DNA of 30,641 nucleotides from NCBI GenBank assembly GCA_002496905.1, contig DALV01000014.1, positions 1-30,641 on the forward strand, in the 5' to 3' direction. Of this stretch, positions 1-8,518 are shown in pieces. The stretch comes from Euryarchaeota archaeon UBA105. GTDB lineage: Archaea > Thermoplasmatota > Poseidoniia > Poseidoniales > Thalassarchaeaceae. The number at the start of each line of letters is the position of its first letter. Position 1 is the first letter of the stretch. The notes under the pieces are model-generated. The model made no database searches and was not told where the DNA came from. It was given only the letters and a program-made list of their open reading frames with translations. The translations under genes and the position numbers were made by a program.

Positions 1-180
1 GAAATGTTGGCCGATGAATAAGAAAGGTATCAATGCCAAAGCGATAGCGATTAATGGCCTTAATGCACCCCATGGACCTATACCACCACTAATTTCGTAC
101 CAGATCACTTTTACGACGCCTAAAGGACCTGCACCGTCGACCTCATCGTCGACAACCTCAACGACGTAATCCGCACTCAT
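1..180 (-). CDS. Membrane protein, 5' end only (runs off the window)
   Basis: An open frame of 60 codons starts at an ATG at 180-178 and reads off the left edge without a stop. The visible protein begins MSADYVVEVVDDEV, an acidic soluble N-terminus of about 35 residues. A hydrophobic stretch (about residues 40-60, including RPLIAIALALIPFLF) follows that can only be a membrane segment. It is divergent from the gene at 266, with 85 bp between them holding both promoters. I do not recognise the family. An ABC-type permease or another polytopic protein is possible, but the fragment is too short to tell. Confidence 0.6.
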   Translation of the reverse strand, partial: MSADYVVEVVDDEVDGAGPLGVVKVIWYEISGGIGPWGALRPLIAIALALIPFLFIGQHF

Positions 181-265
181 TACTCCATGGTCGGGCCTTT
201 GGCGAATGAATATGACGATTCTTTGACCACGCAAGACACAACTATGGATAGCCCTTCGGTGGCAC
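181..265. promoter_or_regulatory. Divergent intergenic region with a start-proximal stem-loop
   Basis: This 85 bp region separates two divergent genes and must carry both promoters. No unambiguous TATA box is visible. Just before the GTG at 266 the + strand reads GCCCTTCGGTGGC (251-263), which can fold into a short stem around a UUCG loop with one bulge. It is a weak member of the start-adjacent hairpins seen elsewhere in the window. Confidence 0.35.
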
Positions 266-1246
266 GTGAAACCTAGAGTTCTGCTTACCTCATTCCCAGA
301 ATTTGGAGGACACGATGAGAATATCTCAAAGAAAATAATGTTGGCGTTTGAATCCACTGGAATTGAGGGAATAACATTGGAAACTGAATTATTGACATGT
401 GATGAAGATGGTTCACGAAGAGTGTCTAACTTAATTGAGCAGGGAGAAAAATATGACGCAATAATCCAACTGGGACTGGCCGATTCTAGAAAGGAAATTT
501 CATTGGAAAGGTGGGCTCATAATTACTCTAATTTTACGATCCCAGATAACTCGGAAAGAATGGCCGATGAAATCATCATCGAGGGTGGACCAGACAAGTA
601 TCAGGCAACGGTTTCAAAGCATGTTTTGGATGAGGAATTTGAGAACGATGAAGATGTAGTTTGGAGCAATTCTGCTGGTCAATTTGTCTGTAACGAAACA
701 ATCTACAGGACATTAAATTCGATAGAATTAATGGGCGGAAAATTACCAGCAATTTTTGTCCATTTGCCGCCAGAATCTGTGATATCGTATACAAGGCAAA
801 TGGAAGTAATTTCTCGTATTATCAAAACACTGGCATCTAAACCTAGGTTAGAAGTCGTAGGTGCGCTCTTGTTTAATTCTGAAAGACGAATATTAGCCTG
901 TAGGAGACCGCCGCAAGATGTTTGGGCAGGTTGGTGGGAATTTCCAGGAGGTAAGATCGAAGAAGGTGAAACTGAGAAGGAGGCTTTACGCAGGGAAATT
1001 ATGGAAGAATTAGGAATCATTGTTAACCCAAAAAGTAGAGTCACATCTCTTCAATATGAGTACGAGGATCGATTCGTTTCATTGTCTATCTGGGATTGTG
1101 GGGTTGTTGATCAGGAATCCATTGATGTAAAAGAGCACGATTTGATTTCGTGGTTAGACCAATCTTCACTCAATACCGTCAAGTGGCTTCCAGCCGATGA
1201 ACCTTTGATTAAAGAGTGGATGAGATCAGGAATACCCTATTCTTGA
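266..1246 (+). CDS. Pyroglutamyl-peptidase I (C15) / Nudix hydrolase fusion
   Basis: Two enzymes in one 326-residue chain. Residues 1-190 match pyrrolidone-carboxylate peptidase: the start VLLTSFPEFGG, the strand ISLERWAHN with Glu81, QFVCNETIY with Cys142 and IFVHLPP with His166. These correspond to the family's Glu/Cys/His triad at almost the canonical spacing, so this half looks catalytically intact and would remove N-terminal pyroglutamate from peptides. Residues 195-326 are a MutT-type Nudix domain with a perfect Nudix box (G229-x5-E235-x7-R243-E244-x2-E247-E248-x-G250-I251), preceded by the typical WWEFPGG. Its substrate could be an oxidised nucleotide or another nucleoside diphosphate derivative. 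The start is GTG; the ATG at 244 is out of frame. The 3' end overlaps the convergent UPF0201 gene by 10 bp. The domain calls are strong; the reason for the fusion is unknown. Confidence 0.88.
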   Translation: MKPRVLLTSFPEFGGHDENISKKIMLAFESTGIEGITLETELLTCDEDGSRRVSNLIEQGEKYDAIIQLGLADSRKEISLERWAHNYSNFTIPDNSERMADEIIIEGGPDKYQATVSKHVLDEEFENDEDVVWSNSAGQFVCNETIYRTLNSIELMGGKLPAIFVHLPPESVISYTRQMEVISRIIKTLASKPRLEVVGALLFNSERRILACRRPPQDVWAGWWEFPGGKIEEGETEKEALRREIMEELGIIVNPKSRVTSLQYEYEDRFVSLSIWDCGVVDQESIDVKEHDLISWLDQSSLNTVKWLPADEPLIKEWMRSGIPYS

Positions 1247-1755
1247 TTTGAATTCATGGTTCTATTGCCTTTCTTATCAAACCATTCTACAGGAGTTCCA
1301 TCATCGTCCATACTCAGTTCATCATCAAGGTGTCTTGGTATGCTGTTTCTACCCTCATGCCAAGTAATTTGCTCAATCCACAACCCCAGGTCTTCGCCTT
1401 GTAATGATACTTCCATAACTCCCCCGAGAGGGACTTCATCTACTACAAATGCTACCTTGCCTACAAATGCAGCCTGTCTAGATAATTGAAAATGAGTGGA
1501 TTCTCTCTGTAGGTTCATCGTCATTGCATCAAATGCAGTATCTAAAATCCGATTAGTTGAGCAATATTGGATTATTCTAGATAAAGATCGAGATTTTCCA
1601 GAAAGCCTGCTATCATCTCGGGCAACTGGAAAACTTTCGTCATTCGCGTTAATTTCGCAATCCCAATCATCAAAAAGTGACTTTATTGCTTTCTCAACAA
1701 GAGTGAAATTTTCATGGGTTTTGACTATGGTGGAGACAGTAATCTCCGGTTCCAT
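1237..1755 (-). CDS. UPF0201 (PF01877) RNA-binding-type protein
   Basis: The family is archaeal, about 130-170 residues, and is thought to bind RNA; its precise role is unknown. Recognition rests on the block SRSLSRII...NRILDTAFDAM, followed by STHFQLSRQAAFVGKVAF and PLGGVMEVSL. This matches the family pattern of RSL, then R-x-LDTAR, then a T-x-F-x-L-NKQAA-x-VG-x-V-x-F core and a short acidic tail. I placed the start at the ATG at 1755 because family members begin directly with the first strand (MEPEITVSTIV). The frame stays open to a GTG at 1815, which would add 20 residues without obvious conservation. No good SD precedes either start. It is convergent with, and overlaps, the Pcp-Nudix gene. 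Confidence 0.78.
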   Translation of the reverse strand: MEPEITVSTIVKTHENFTLVEKAIKSLFDDWDCEINANDESFPVARDDSRLSGKSRSLSRIIQYCSTNRILDTAFDAMTMNLQRESTHFQLSRQAAFVGKVAFVVDEVPLGGVMEVSLQGEDLGLWIEQITWHEGRNSIPRHLDDELSMDDDGTPVEWFDKKGNRTMNSNQE

Positions 1756-1850
1756 GCATAACCGAGGATGTGTATAGGTCATGATTGCTGCGGATAATCG
1801 ACCTCCCATGTTCACGAATGATTCAAACCATTGATTTGTGAGGCGCGTCT

Positions 1851-2714
1851 ATGGCACAGCGTTCTCCGTTGATTAGCGCGGGTTTGCTTCTAGCGCCTAC
1901 AATATGTGTGGTAGCCCTTAGGTTTGGGCTTCCAAACATCGAGGAATTACTCAAACAAGACCTAATCGCCCAAGCGATTATTCACACCATTGCGGTAATT
2001 TTAGGAATAATCATGTATCTAAAATATCGAGTTGTTGAGGATCACGAATATCATCGTTCTAGTGCAATCAAGGGGCTATCAAGTATGTACCGACTTGAGG
2101 AAAAAGGGCTGTGGAGTCGTGGGGATTCGGCTTTGGAAAAATTGGAAGCTCAAGCCCGTAGTGAACCGAAAGGAAGAGCGGGGTTAAGATTTCAAAAGAG
2201 AATGAGTGGTAGAGTATCGGATTTGAATAAAGAAGGCTCCGAACTTGAACTAGATTCGCAAGACTCGCGTATGGATGTAGATGTTCAAGTAGAAGGTGTA
2301 TCATATAATTCCGATACGAAAGCAACTCAATCAGAAGATGAGAACAAGCCCGCGGGAGCGTTAGGGGCCAGTGCAGAGGCTTCCGCTCAACGACGCCTTG
2401 CAAAAGAATTGGCTCGCCGAGAAAAGCAAGACGCAAAAGACGAAAAGAACGCAATAAAACTGGCTAAGAAGGAAGCAAAGGCTGCTGCTAAGGCGGAGAA
2501 AATCGCCGCAAAGGCTGCTGCCAAAGCCGAAAAAGCCGCAGCAAAGAAATCAAAATCCGCCTCTTCAGAAACTAACTGGGATGCAATGGAAGACTCTCAA
2601 TGGCAACCAGAAGTACCCTCATCTATTGCACAATCTGTAATTTCTTGCCAAGAGTGCGGGGCTGTAAACAATAGCGGTACTGCATACTGTAGTAGTTGCG
2701 GTGCTTTTCTGTAA
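1851..2714 (+). CDS. Two-TM protein with Ala/Lys-rich coil and C-terminal zinc ribbon
   Basis: This 287-residue protein has no family that I recognise. It has two hydrophobic segments near the N-terminus (about 7-27 and 37-57, the second followed by LKYRV). A charged linker follows, then a very Ala/Lys-rich stretch (about 185-235, repeats of the KAAAKAEK type) predicted to be a long helix or coiled coil. It ends in a zinc ribbon with C266, C269, C280 and C283 (CQECG...CSSCG). The protein should be anchored in the membrane with a cytoplasmic helical arm tipped by the ribbon. GAGG at 1840-1843 lies 7 nt before the ATG and may serve as SD. It lies 53 bp upstream of dnaJ on the same strand, so co-transcription is likely; a role near protein quality control is only a guess. 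Confidence 0.75.
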   Translation: MAQRSPLISAGLLLAPTICVVALRFGLPNIEELLKQDLIAQAIIHTIAVILGIIMYLKYRVVEDHEYHRSSAIKGLSSMYRLEEKGLWSRGDSALEKLEAQARSEPKGRAGLRFQKRMSGRVSDLNKEGSELELDSQDSRMDVDVQVEGVSYNSDTKATQSEDENKPAGALGASAEASAQRRLAKELARREKQDAKDEKNAIKLAKKEAKAAAKAEKIAAKAAAKAEKAAAKKSKSASSETNWDAMEDSQWQPEVPSSIAQSVISCQECGAVNNSGTAYCSSCGAFL

Positions 2715-2767
2715 GCATTCCAATGGGTTGAAAACAGGCGCTTTGGAGCATTGGTTGTGGTGGTCGC

Positions 2768-3910
2768 TTGAGTCAGAAGAGAGACTACTATGAGGTATTA
2801 GGCCTAGACCGAAAAGCGTCTGACTCTGATATCAAGAAAGCCTTCCGCTCAAAGGCTAGAGAATTTCATCCGGATAAGAATCCAGATGACCCTGAGGCGG
2901 AATCGCGCTTCAAGGAAGTACAGGAAGCATACGCTATTCTGTCTAATCCAGATGAAAGAAGAAAGTACGACATGTTCGGCCATGATCGTCCCGGTGGCTC
3001 TCCATGGGGTTCAGGAGGGTTCCAAGGCGTCAATATCAGCATCGACGACTTATTCGGAGGTGGTTTTGACTCGATTTTCTCATCTCTTTTCGGCGGCGGT
3101 TCTAGACAACGAACCTCACGAGGGGCTGATCTTCTGATTCGCCATGTGATTAGTTTCCAAGATGCCTTTACTGGACTTGATGATGAAATAGAAATCGACG
3201 TACTGAATCGTTGTGATAGTTGTGAGGGAAGTGGTTCTCAAACACCTGATGGTATCAGGGTTTGTCCCACTTGTGATGGAAGAGGAAGGCTAACTCGTAT
3301 CGAAAGAATAGGGCCGTTCCAACAACAAGTAACCCAGGATTGCAGAGCATGTGGAGGAGATGGTAGAATCATCCAAAATCCGTGTAAAAATTGCAACGGC
3401 GAAGGACGAGCCGAACAACCAAAGAAAGTCAAATTTAGTGTCCCTGCAGGTATTGAGAGTGGAACTAGATTGAGATTGAGTGGACACGGGGAATCCCCCA
3501 GGCATCAAAACGGAAAACCGGGTAATTTGTACATTGAAATTGAGGTGGAAGAGCATGATTGGTTTGAAAGAGATGGTTCGGATTTGTTGATGGCTCTTCC
3601 AGTAAGTTATGTTGACCTTGTCTTAGGGACAAATATTGAGATTCCACACATCGATGAATCAAATCTAACTGTTAGTATTAGCCCTGGTTCAAAACCAGGA
3701 GAGACTGTTACAATTCCAAATCGAGGCTTACCTTATCCAAGAGGTGGGAGAGGTAGAGGAGCGGTAATGGTTCTACTAAAACTCTCAATGCCGAACAAGC
3801 TATCGCGCTCTACCAAAAAGCAACTAAATGAATTGAAGGAAGATTTGGCTAGCGGCGCATCGATCACTGATGACATCATCAATGAAGCGAGAGATAGGCG
3901 TCGCTCATGA
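2768..3910 (+). CDS. dnaJ: Molecular chaperone DnaJ (Hsp40, type I)
   Basis: Co-chaperone that stimulates DnaK ATPase through its J domain and holds unfolded clients. The 380-residue protein has the full type I layout. The J domain at 1-70 carries HPD at 34-36. A Gly/Phe-rich linker follows at about 76-111. Four CxxCxGxG zinc modules lie at C149/C152, C166/C169, C192/C195 and C206/C209. The C-terminal substrate domains follow. The start is TTG at 2768, giving MSQKRDYYEVLGL, the normal DnaJ beginning. dnaK and grpE are not adjacent; the neighbour upstream is the zinc-ribbon membrane protein. Its 3' end overlaps the convergent gene by 6 bp. Archaeal Hsp70 systems are considered bacterial acquisitions, and this sequence is of the bacterial type. 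Confidence 0.97.
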   Translation: MSQKRDYYEVLGLDRKASDSDIKKAFRSKAREFHPDKNPDDPEAESRFKEVQEAYAILSNPDERRKYDMFGHDRPGGSPWGSGGFQGVNISIDDLFGGGFDSIFSSLFGGGSRQRTSRGADLLIRHVISFQDAFTGLDDEIEIDVLNRCDSCEGSGSQTPDGIRVCPTCDGRGRLTRIERIGPFQQQVTQDCRACGGDGRIIQNPCKNCNGEGRAEQPKKVKFSVPAGIESGTRLRLSGHGESPRHQNGKPGNLYIEIEVEEHDWFERDGSDLLMALPVSYVDLVLGTNIEIPHIDESNLTVSISPGSKPGETVTIPNRGLPYPRGGRGRGAVMVLLKLSMPNKLSRSTKKQLNELKEDLASGASITDDIINEARDRRRS

Positions 3911-6064
3911 CCAGTCTATCGCTCTGTTAGGTACTGCTGCCAAGGGCTCTCCGTTTACCAATCCGGAAAGGTGGAAGCCAATATTGGCAGGTTCTCCTGA
4001 GATGGTTAATCTCAGGAATGTGCTCGTCTGAGGAGATAATGTATCCAAGAATATTTCATCACCATTGAAGAGGTGCCTAGGTGATACTTCTGCAATATTT
4101 ACGCTCGAGCCTTCCGGTGCATAAACTCGCATTGCAGCCAATTCCCAAGTGGAGTCCGAGAGATGAATTCCAATCAGCATCGTGGCATTTCCTTCGTTTA
4201 TTCTCCAAGCACAAATTTCTACTTGTTCTGTGTTATGTCTAAGTAAAGGCTCACCCCAGTCTTCAACTACAGCCCGCCAAGGGCTATCTCCTAGTTGATG
4301 GAGGGCTGAATCGATTACCTGTTCATTGGTATCTTCTTCTGCGAGTAATGCAGTTAGACGTTCACGTAATCGCCTCAATCTACGTAATTCATGCTGTTCG
4401 ATATCGATTTGTCCGAGCCCATCTCGCCAACGATTTCTATTCCAAAAAATGACTAGTATAGCAGGGGCGAGAAGGAAAAACCCTGCAAAGATATAGTAGT
4501 CAGTAAACAGGTTTGATTGGTCGGTGAATGAATCGGGATCAATATCTATAATTTCTCCACCATTTACAAGTTTGAAATCATAATATGTCAAACTAGCATC
4601 GCCAATTTTCTCAACCCTAATCGCATGGACGCCATAGGGTGCATCGATTAATCCTCCTGCTGAGGCATTCTGAATCAACCATGTTTCTTGATTAAGGACA
4701 AAAATTTGGTAGCTAACTGGTTGTGTAAGATCCGCGTCAATATGTAATCTAGAGCCATTCGCAGAGGTTACCTCAAAGGAAAAAATATCAACAAATTCAT
4801 CCCCTGACATCCTTGCATTAATGGTTTCATTGAAAGAAATCTGAGGCCAACTCCCTAGTTCTTCGGAATCCAACCATAGTCTGTCAGGTGCGTCTCCCAT
4901 CGCACCTGCATCCCCTTTAGGATACTCTGTCAGGGCGATATTCCATTCTGCAAGACTTTCCGAAGTCATTCGAAACTCCAAAGCCACCGTATCAACATCC
5001 GTCGTTATTGCATTAGTGCAATCGCCCTCTACATTGGAGAGAGTTCCATCAGAAGAAATCAAGAATACCTCGAAATTTACTTCACTTAACCTATCCCAAC
5101 AATTCGGTGAAATTTCCATTCTACTCGCGGATTTTACGCGAATCGTATCTCCTTCCGTGTCACTTGGAGAAATCCAACCGATAAGGTTCTGTGACTCGGT
5201 TGGGAACGACAGTGGTTCATGATCTCCCCAGTCGGCAGATAATTCTCCCCATGAAGTCTCTAAATTAGGAGGGTGGCTTAATATGTACAACTCATAAACG
5301 GCAAATTCATTTTCAGGCAGTTGCTTTACTCGTAGCCAAAGATTTCCGTCCTGAGGATATTCGAATCTGAACCAACCGTCATCGTCGATTTCAAAGGCAT
5401 CTAGGAGAGTCTTGGAGGAATCGTTTCTAAGCCAAAATTCTATTTCTACATATTCAGGCATTAATGGCCACCGCATTTCGATAATATCTCCTGCATTGCC
5501 AACAATTTCGATTGAATCTTTATCAGATCCATCATTAAGTGTTCCAACTATTAAATGAGTACCTGAGGGTTCAATATTTTGACAATTGTCGATGGGACAA
5601 TCCCAGATGGGATCTACAATTTCTTGGTTAACTGTAATGCCTGGACTGGGTACATTATCTAACCAATCCTCATCTTCAATTATTATTGTAAAGGAATCAG
5701 CATTGACCCATTCACTCATTTCAAATCGCAAATCATCTAATGATGTTCCGCTGTTGGCGGTAATTTGTAAATCAACCTGTCCGGAAGCTTCGAATGATAG
5801 CTCAATTCTATTTGGGTCCGAAACCGTGTAATTTTCCTCTAGAGTTGTAACTTTAAGTTCCATTCCTGGACACGATGACTTCTGACACCAGATTCTGATG
5901 AAAATAGGACTAGGTTTGTCAAAATCACTGGAATTGTCGATCAACGTAACAGTATTATCACTATCCTGAGCAGTAACGTGAGAAACGCTTCCAACTAGGA
6001 ATATGAATAGCACCATAATGACACTTGAGGTCCGGTTCACGGCCCTTCGGGCCGGCTTCTGCAT
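3905..6064 (-). CDS. Large surface protein, signal peptide, one C-terminal TM and cytoplasmic domain
   Basis: I do not recognise a named family. The 719-residue chain starts with a signal peptide (TSSVIMVLFIFLVGSVSHVTA, cleaved before QDSD). It continues with about 490 residues of acidic, Trp-rich, beta-strand-like ectodomain and crosses the membrane near 520-540 (FAGFFLLAPAILVIFW). It ends with a cytoplasmic part of about 178 residues that begins with an Arg-rich helix (HELRRLRRLRERLTALL). That part contains a compact domain ending NRAIDWS. The ectodomain could bind or sense extracellular polymers. The first ATG is at 6064, but a GTG at 6040 gives MNRTSSVIM, a neater signal peptide, and sits directly after a GC hairpin (6040-6054). 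The 5' end faces arcS. Confidence 0.8.
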   Translation of the reverse strand: MQKPARRAVNRTSSVIMVLFIFLVGSVSHVTAQDSDNTVTLIDNSSDFDKPSPIFIRIWCQKSSCPGMELKVTTLEENYTVSDPNRIELSFEASGQVDLQITANSGTSLDDLRFEMSEWVNADSFTIIIEDEDWLDNVPSPGITVNQEIVDPIWDCPIDNCQNIEPSGTHLIVGTLNDGSDKDSIEIVGNAGDIIEMRWPLMPEYVEIEFWLRNDSSKTLLDAFEIDDDGWFRFEYPQDGNLWLRVKQLPENEFAVYELYILSHPPNLETSWGELSADWGDHEPLSFPTESQNLIGWISPSDTEGDTIRVKSASRMEISPNCWDRLSEVNFEVFLISSDGTLSNVEGDCTNAITTDVDTVALEFRMTSESLAEWNIALTEYPKGDAGAMGDAPDRLWLDSEELGSWPQISFNETINARMSGDEFVDIFSFEVTSANGSRLHIDADLTQPVSYQIFVLNQETWLIQNASAGGLIDAPYGVHAIRVEKIGDASLTYYDFKLVNGGEIIDIDPDSFTDQSNLFTDYYIFAGFFLLAPAILVIFWNRNRWRDGLGQIDIEQHELRRLRRLRERLTALLAEEDTNEQVIDSALHQLGDSPWRAVVEDWGEPLLRHNTEQVEICAWRINEGNATMLIGIHLSDSTWELAAMRVYAPEGSSVNIAEVSPRHLFNGDEIFLDTLSPQTSTFLRLTISGEPANIGFHLSGLVNGEPLAAVPNRAIDWS
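6040..6054. other. GC-rich triloop hairpin at a start codon
   Basis: Perfect inverted repeat CGGCCC-TTC-GGGCCG, a 6-bp stem with a 3-nt loop. On the minus strand it ends exactly on the GTG that is the alternative start of the surface protein gene. Confidence 0.6.
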
Positions 6065-6102
6065 TAGAATGCTTCAAGCGAACTGCATCGTTAGCGGCCT
6101 CG

Positions 6103-7908
6103 ATGAGAGAGGGTGCTGATGAGCGGCCGCTGGCACGAAGTGTAGTCGCAAGAGGGCGGTTTGCACGTATTTTCTCTCTCGGTGACCGAGCCTCACCTTC
6201 CTCCTGGACTCCTGGGCTGGTAGTTTCTTCAGATGACCCTGAAATCCCAGTTGCATTTGCTGCATTTAGAACACAACGAGATTCCAGAGTAATCCCTGCT
6301 AAATTGTCCATCGAAGTGCTGGGTGATTTTTGCCTACCATTCGGGGAATCGGAAATATGGAATGCAGAGGAGGGGCTCATTTTACCTTCCAGCCTAGTTG
6401 AATCGAATAGTGGAGAAAAATCGCTTGGCGGTCAATTATTACCCGTCTCCTGGCAATCCCTCCATCATGATGAGGGACTATTGGAAAATTCGCTGGAGCC
6501 TTCAATCGTTGCCATAATTGATGCACCCCAACTTGCAGAACGACCTGGTAAACTTATAGAGGCAATTGATGCTATTAGGAGACGATTCCCAACTTCACTC
6601 ATCTGGACACCGGGTATAGGTGGGCCAGACAATTGCGCCTTACTATCTTGGATGGGCGTCGATTTATTCGATTTGTCAAGATCTAGAGAAGCCGTTGCGA
6701 GAGGCGTCATTCTAACTGAAGATGGTCCACGTGAACCTGAATCGACAGCTGGAGAAATATCTGACTTACAAACTCAACTTGAGGCTTGGAAAAGAGCCCT
6801 TGGGGCAACACGTTCCGCCATCAGAGAAGGGACGATTCGTCAGCTTGCAGAACGACAGGCATTGTCGAGCCCTAGGTCTGTTGAGAGACTGCGAAGACAC
6901 GATTCAATGATGTCTGAAAAGGCAAGTGTGGATGCTGGTTCTGCCGGATTAGAAAGTGTAATCAAAGAAGGAACTAGACTACTTTGCCATTCCTATACAA
7001 GTAGAAATGACCCCTTAATCCGAGAGTGGAGAAGACGAGTTTCGCAGGTGCACACCCCTCCTACTCACCAAAGCAAGGTTCTAGTCTTGTTACCTTGTTC
7101 TGCTAAGAAACCGTATCGTCTTTCACAATCTCATCGTCGATTTCAAAGAGCTTTTTCCACAAGGGGTGTAAATGAAGTCATGGTTACTGCCCCATTAGGT
7201 TTGGTTCCAAGAGAATTAGAGGACTTCTGGCCAGCGGCTCATTATGACATTCCTGTTACTGGTGATTGGGATATCGACGAATTACTAGTTATTCGGGAGA
7301 TGGTCCGAGAATATGCAAGTAGGAATGAATTTGAGTTAATCATTAATCATTCTGGGATAGATTTTGAAATTCCAACAATTAAGATTCTCGACACAAGACT
7401 TGGAGAATCTGCTGGTTCCCAGAATTCTATCAGCAGGCTACAAGAAGCCATAGAAAATGCAAGTAAAGAATACAAATTACCCAACCCAAAAGAAAGTTTT
7501 CACCGACTTGAGAAACTCAAGTCAGCCTCACGTTTTCAACACGGTACCGATGAATGGTTGGAAGGCGCAAAAGTAACTGGCAGACCGCCAATTTTCAGAA
7601 TTGAAAAGGACGGATTACAAATTGCACTATGGAATCCTCGTTCGGGTCGTTTTTCGTTCTCTAAGGCGTCATTGCCGATATTAGATGCCTGTAATGCCTT
7701 ACCGAGGGTTGAATTGATTTCTAATTTTGATTGGCGTGGGGATTTATTCTCTACAAATGTCGTCAAGGCGGACCCAAATATTCGCTCTGGCGATGAAGTT
7801 CTAGTCTTCCAAGACGGTGTTTTGGTAGGTAGTGCAAGGGCCGAAGCATCTGCTTGGGAATGGCCTAGGGGGCCGGGTAGATTGGCCAAGGCCAAGCACC
7901 GTCTTTGA
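6103..7908 (+). CDS. arcS: Archaeosine synthase (ArcS / TgtA2)
   Basis: ArcS acts on preQ0 already placed at position 15 of tRNA by TgtA and completes archaeosine. The diagnostic block PCSAKKPYRLSQSH lies at about residues 331-344, after VLVLL. The N-terminal half resembles a degenerate TGT barrel (IIDAPQL...SLIWTPGIGGPDNCALLSWMG). The C-terminus is a PUA domain (IRSGDEVLVFQDGVLVGSARA, then WPRGPGRLAKAKHR), as usual for the family. The frame extends 26 codons further upstream to 6025, but that part overlaps the divergent gene's start. The ATG at 6103 gives a 601-residue protein and leaves 38 bp between the divergent starts. rps15 follows after a 75-nt gap. Confidence 0.9.
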   Translation: MREGADERPLARSVVARGRFARIFSLGDRASPSSWTPGLVVSSDDPEIPVAFAAFRTQRDSRVIPAKLSIEVLGDFCLPFGESEIWNAEEGLILPSSLVESNSGEKSLGGQLLPVSWQSLHHDEGLLENSLEPSIVAIIDAPQLAERPGKLIEAIDAIRRRFPTSLIWTPGIGGPDNCALLSWMGVDLFDLSRSREAVARGVILTEDGPREPESTAGEISDLQTQLEAWKRALGATRSAIREGTIRQLAERQALSSPRSVERLRRHDSMMSEKASVDAGSAGLESVIKEGTRLLCHSYTSRNDPLIREWRRRVSQVHTPPTHQSKVLVLLPCSAKKPYRLSQSHRRFQRAFSTRGVNEVMVTAPLGLVPRELEDFWPAAHYDIPVTGDWDIDELLVIREMVREYASRNEFELIINHSGIDFEIPTIKILDTRLGESAGSQNSISRLQEAIENASKEYKLPNPKESFHRLEKLKSASRFQHGTDEWLEGAKVTGRPPIFRIEKDGLQIALWNPRSGRFSFSKASLPILDACNALPRVELISNFDWRGDLFSTNVVKADPNIRSGDEVLVFQDGVLVGSARAEASAWEWPRGPGRLAKAKHRL

Positions 7909-7913
7909 TGAAC

Positions 7914-7926
7914 CACCCTTTGGGTG
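7914..7926. other. Triloop hairpin in the arcS-rps15 gap
   Basis: CACCC-TTT-GGGTG, a 5-bp stem with a TTT loop, begins 6 nt after the arcS stop. It could be a processing or termination element, or part of the rps15 leader. Confidence 0.5.
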
Positions 7927-7971
7927 ACATGCGTAGCGATTAAAGAGGGGCAGCAGGTCGGCGAGCCGCTT

Positions 7972-7977
7972 GAGGTG
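7972..7977 (+). promoter_or_regulatory. Shine-Dalgarno site fixing the rps15 TTG start
   Basis: GAGGTG, part of GAGGTGA, lies 6 nt before the TTG at 7984. It matches the motif that precedes pheT and rnp4 and rules out the longer frame beginning at 7924. Confidence 0.7.
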
Positions 7978-7983
7978 ACTGAA

Positions 7984-8439
7984 TTGGGACGAATGCACAG
8001 TAAAGGTAAGGGAAAGAGCGGCTCTGATAAGCCAAATGTTTCCGATGCTCCGAAGTGGTCCGAATCAGATAAAAAGGCCGTAGAGGACCTAATCCTCAAG
8101 TTATTCGGTGAGGGGCATTCAACCGCAATGATTGGAACTATACTTCGTGATCAACATGCGGTTCCAGACGTTAGGTTGGTTACCGGTGAGAGAATCTCTG
8201 AAACTCTAGAGAGAAACGGAGTTGGAGGAAAGTATCCAGAGGACATGATGAATCTAATGCGCCAGGCATTGAGGATGATTGACCATCTAAATAGTAATCA
8301 CAAAGACTTACACAATCGCAGACAATTAGAGTTAACCGAATCTAGAATTCGTCGTTTGGCCAAGTACTACATCGGTACAGGAAAACTTGATTCTGACTGG
8401 ACATACAAGAGAGATCAACTCCGACTAATGGTCGAGTGA
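7984..8439 (+). CDS. rps15: 30S ribosomal protein uS15 (S15P/S13e)
   Basis: Small-subunit protein that binds the central domain of 16S rRNA. The archaeal/eukaryotic form has an extra N-terminal region, present here: GRMHSKGKGKSG, then W, then a helix ending IGTILRDQHAVPDVRLVTG. The core contains PEDMMNLMRQA, KDLHNRRQLELTESRIRRLAKYY and DSDWTYKRDQ. I start it at TTG 7984, giving MGRMHSKG as in the family. A GAGGTG Shine-Dalgarno motif at 7972-7977 sits 6 nt before that codon. The open frame reaches back to 7924 but the added residues look like leader. The protein is 151 residues, a normal archaeal length. A RecJ/Cdc45-like gene follows. Confidence 0.96.
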   Translation: MGRMHSKGKGKSGSDKPNVSDAPKWSESDKKAVEDLILKLFGEGHSTAMIGTILRDQHAVPDVRLVTGERISETLERNGVGGKYPEDMMNLMRQALRMIDHLNSNHKDLHNRRQLELTESRIRRLAKYYIGTGKLDSDWTYKRDQLRLMVE

Positions 8440-8518
8440 GATTTACCTCTTTATCCATCTAGTAATTGCATAATTGCAAAGCGATGGGGATTTGAACCCC
8501 CCACAGCAAGCAGGTACG

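Noticed and set aside
703..1044. A 113-codon minus-strand frame within the Pcp-Nudix gene
   Set aside because: Opposite to the conserved Pcp active site and Nudix box; a shadow frame.
6025..6102. Longer N-terminus of arcS from position 6025
   Set aside because: It would overlap the divergent gene's coding start, and the added residues are simply the complement of that gene's hairpin region.
6122..6131. AGCGGCCGCT palindrome near the arcS start
   Set aside because: It lies within the arcS coding sequence, has no loop, and a single 10-bp palindrome is not significant in 30 kb.
7536..8099. A 187-codon open frame on the minus strand across the end of arcS and start of rps15
   Set aside because: It is antisense to two clear genes, has no family likeness, and its composition is that of a shadow frame.
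8478..8501. A T-arm-like string (minus strand GGTTCAAATCCCC type) suggesting a tRNA on the minus strand
   Set aside because: The next 7 bases toward the 3' end have no complementary acceptor strand at the right distance, no D-arm or anticodon arm can be drawn, and the outer T-stem pair is mismatched. It is better seen as a small hairpin, GGGG-ATTTGAA-CCCC.
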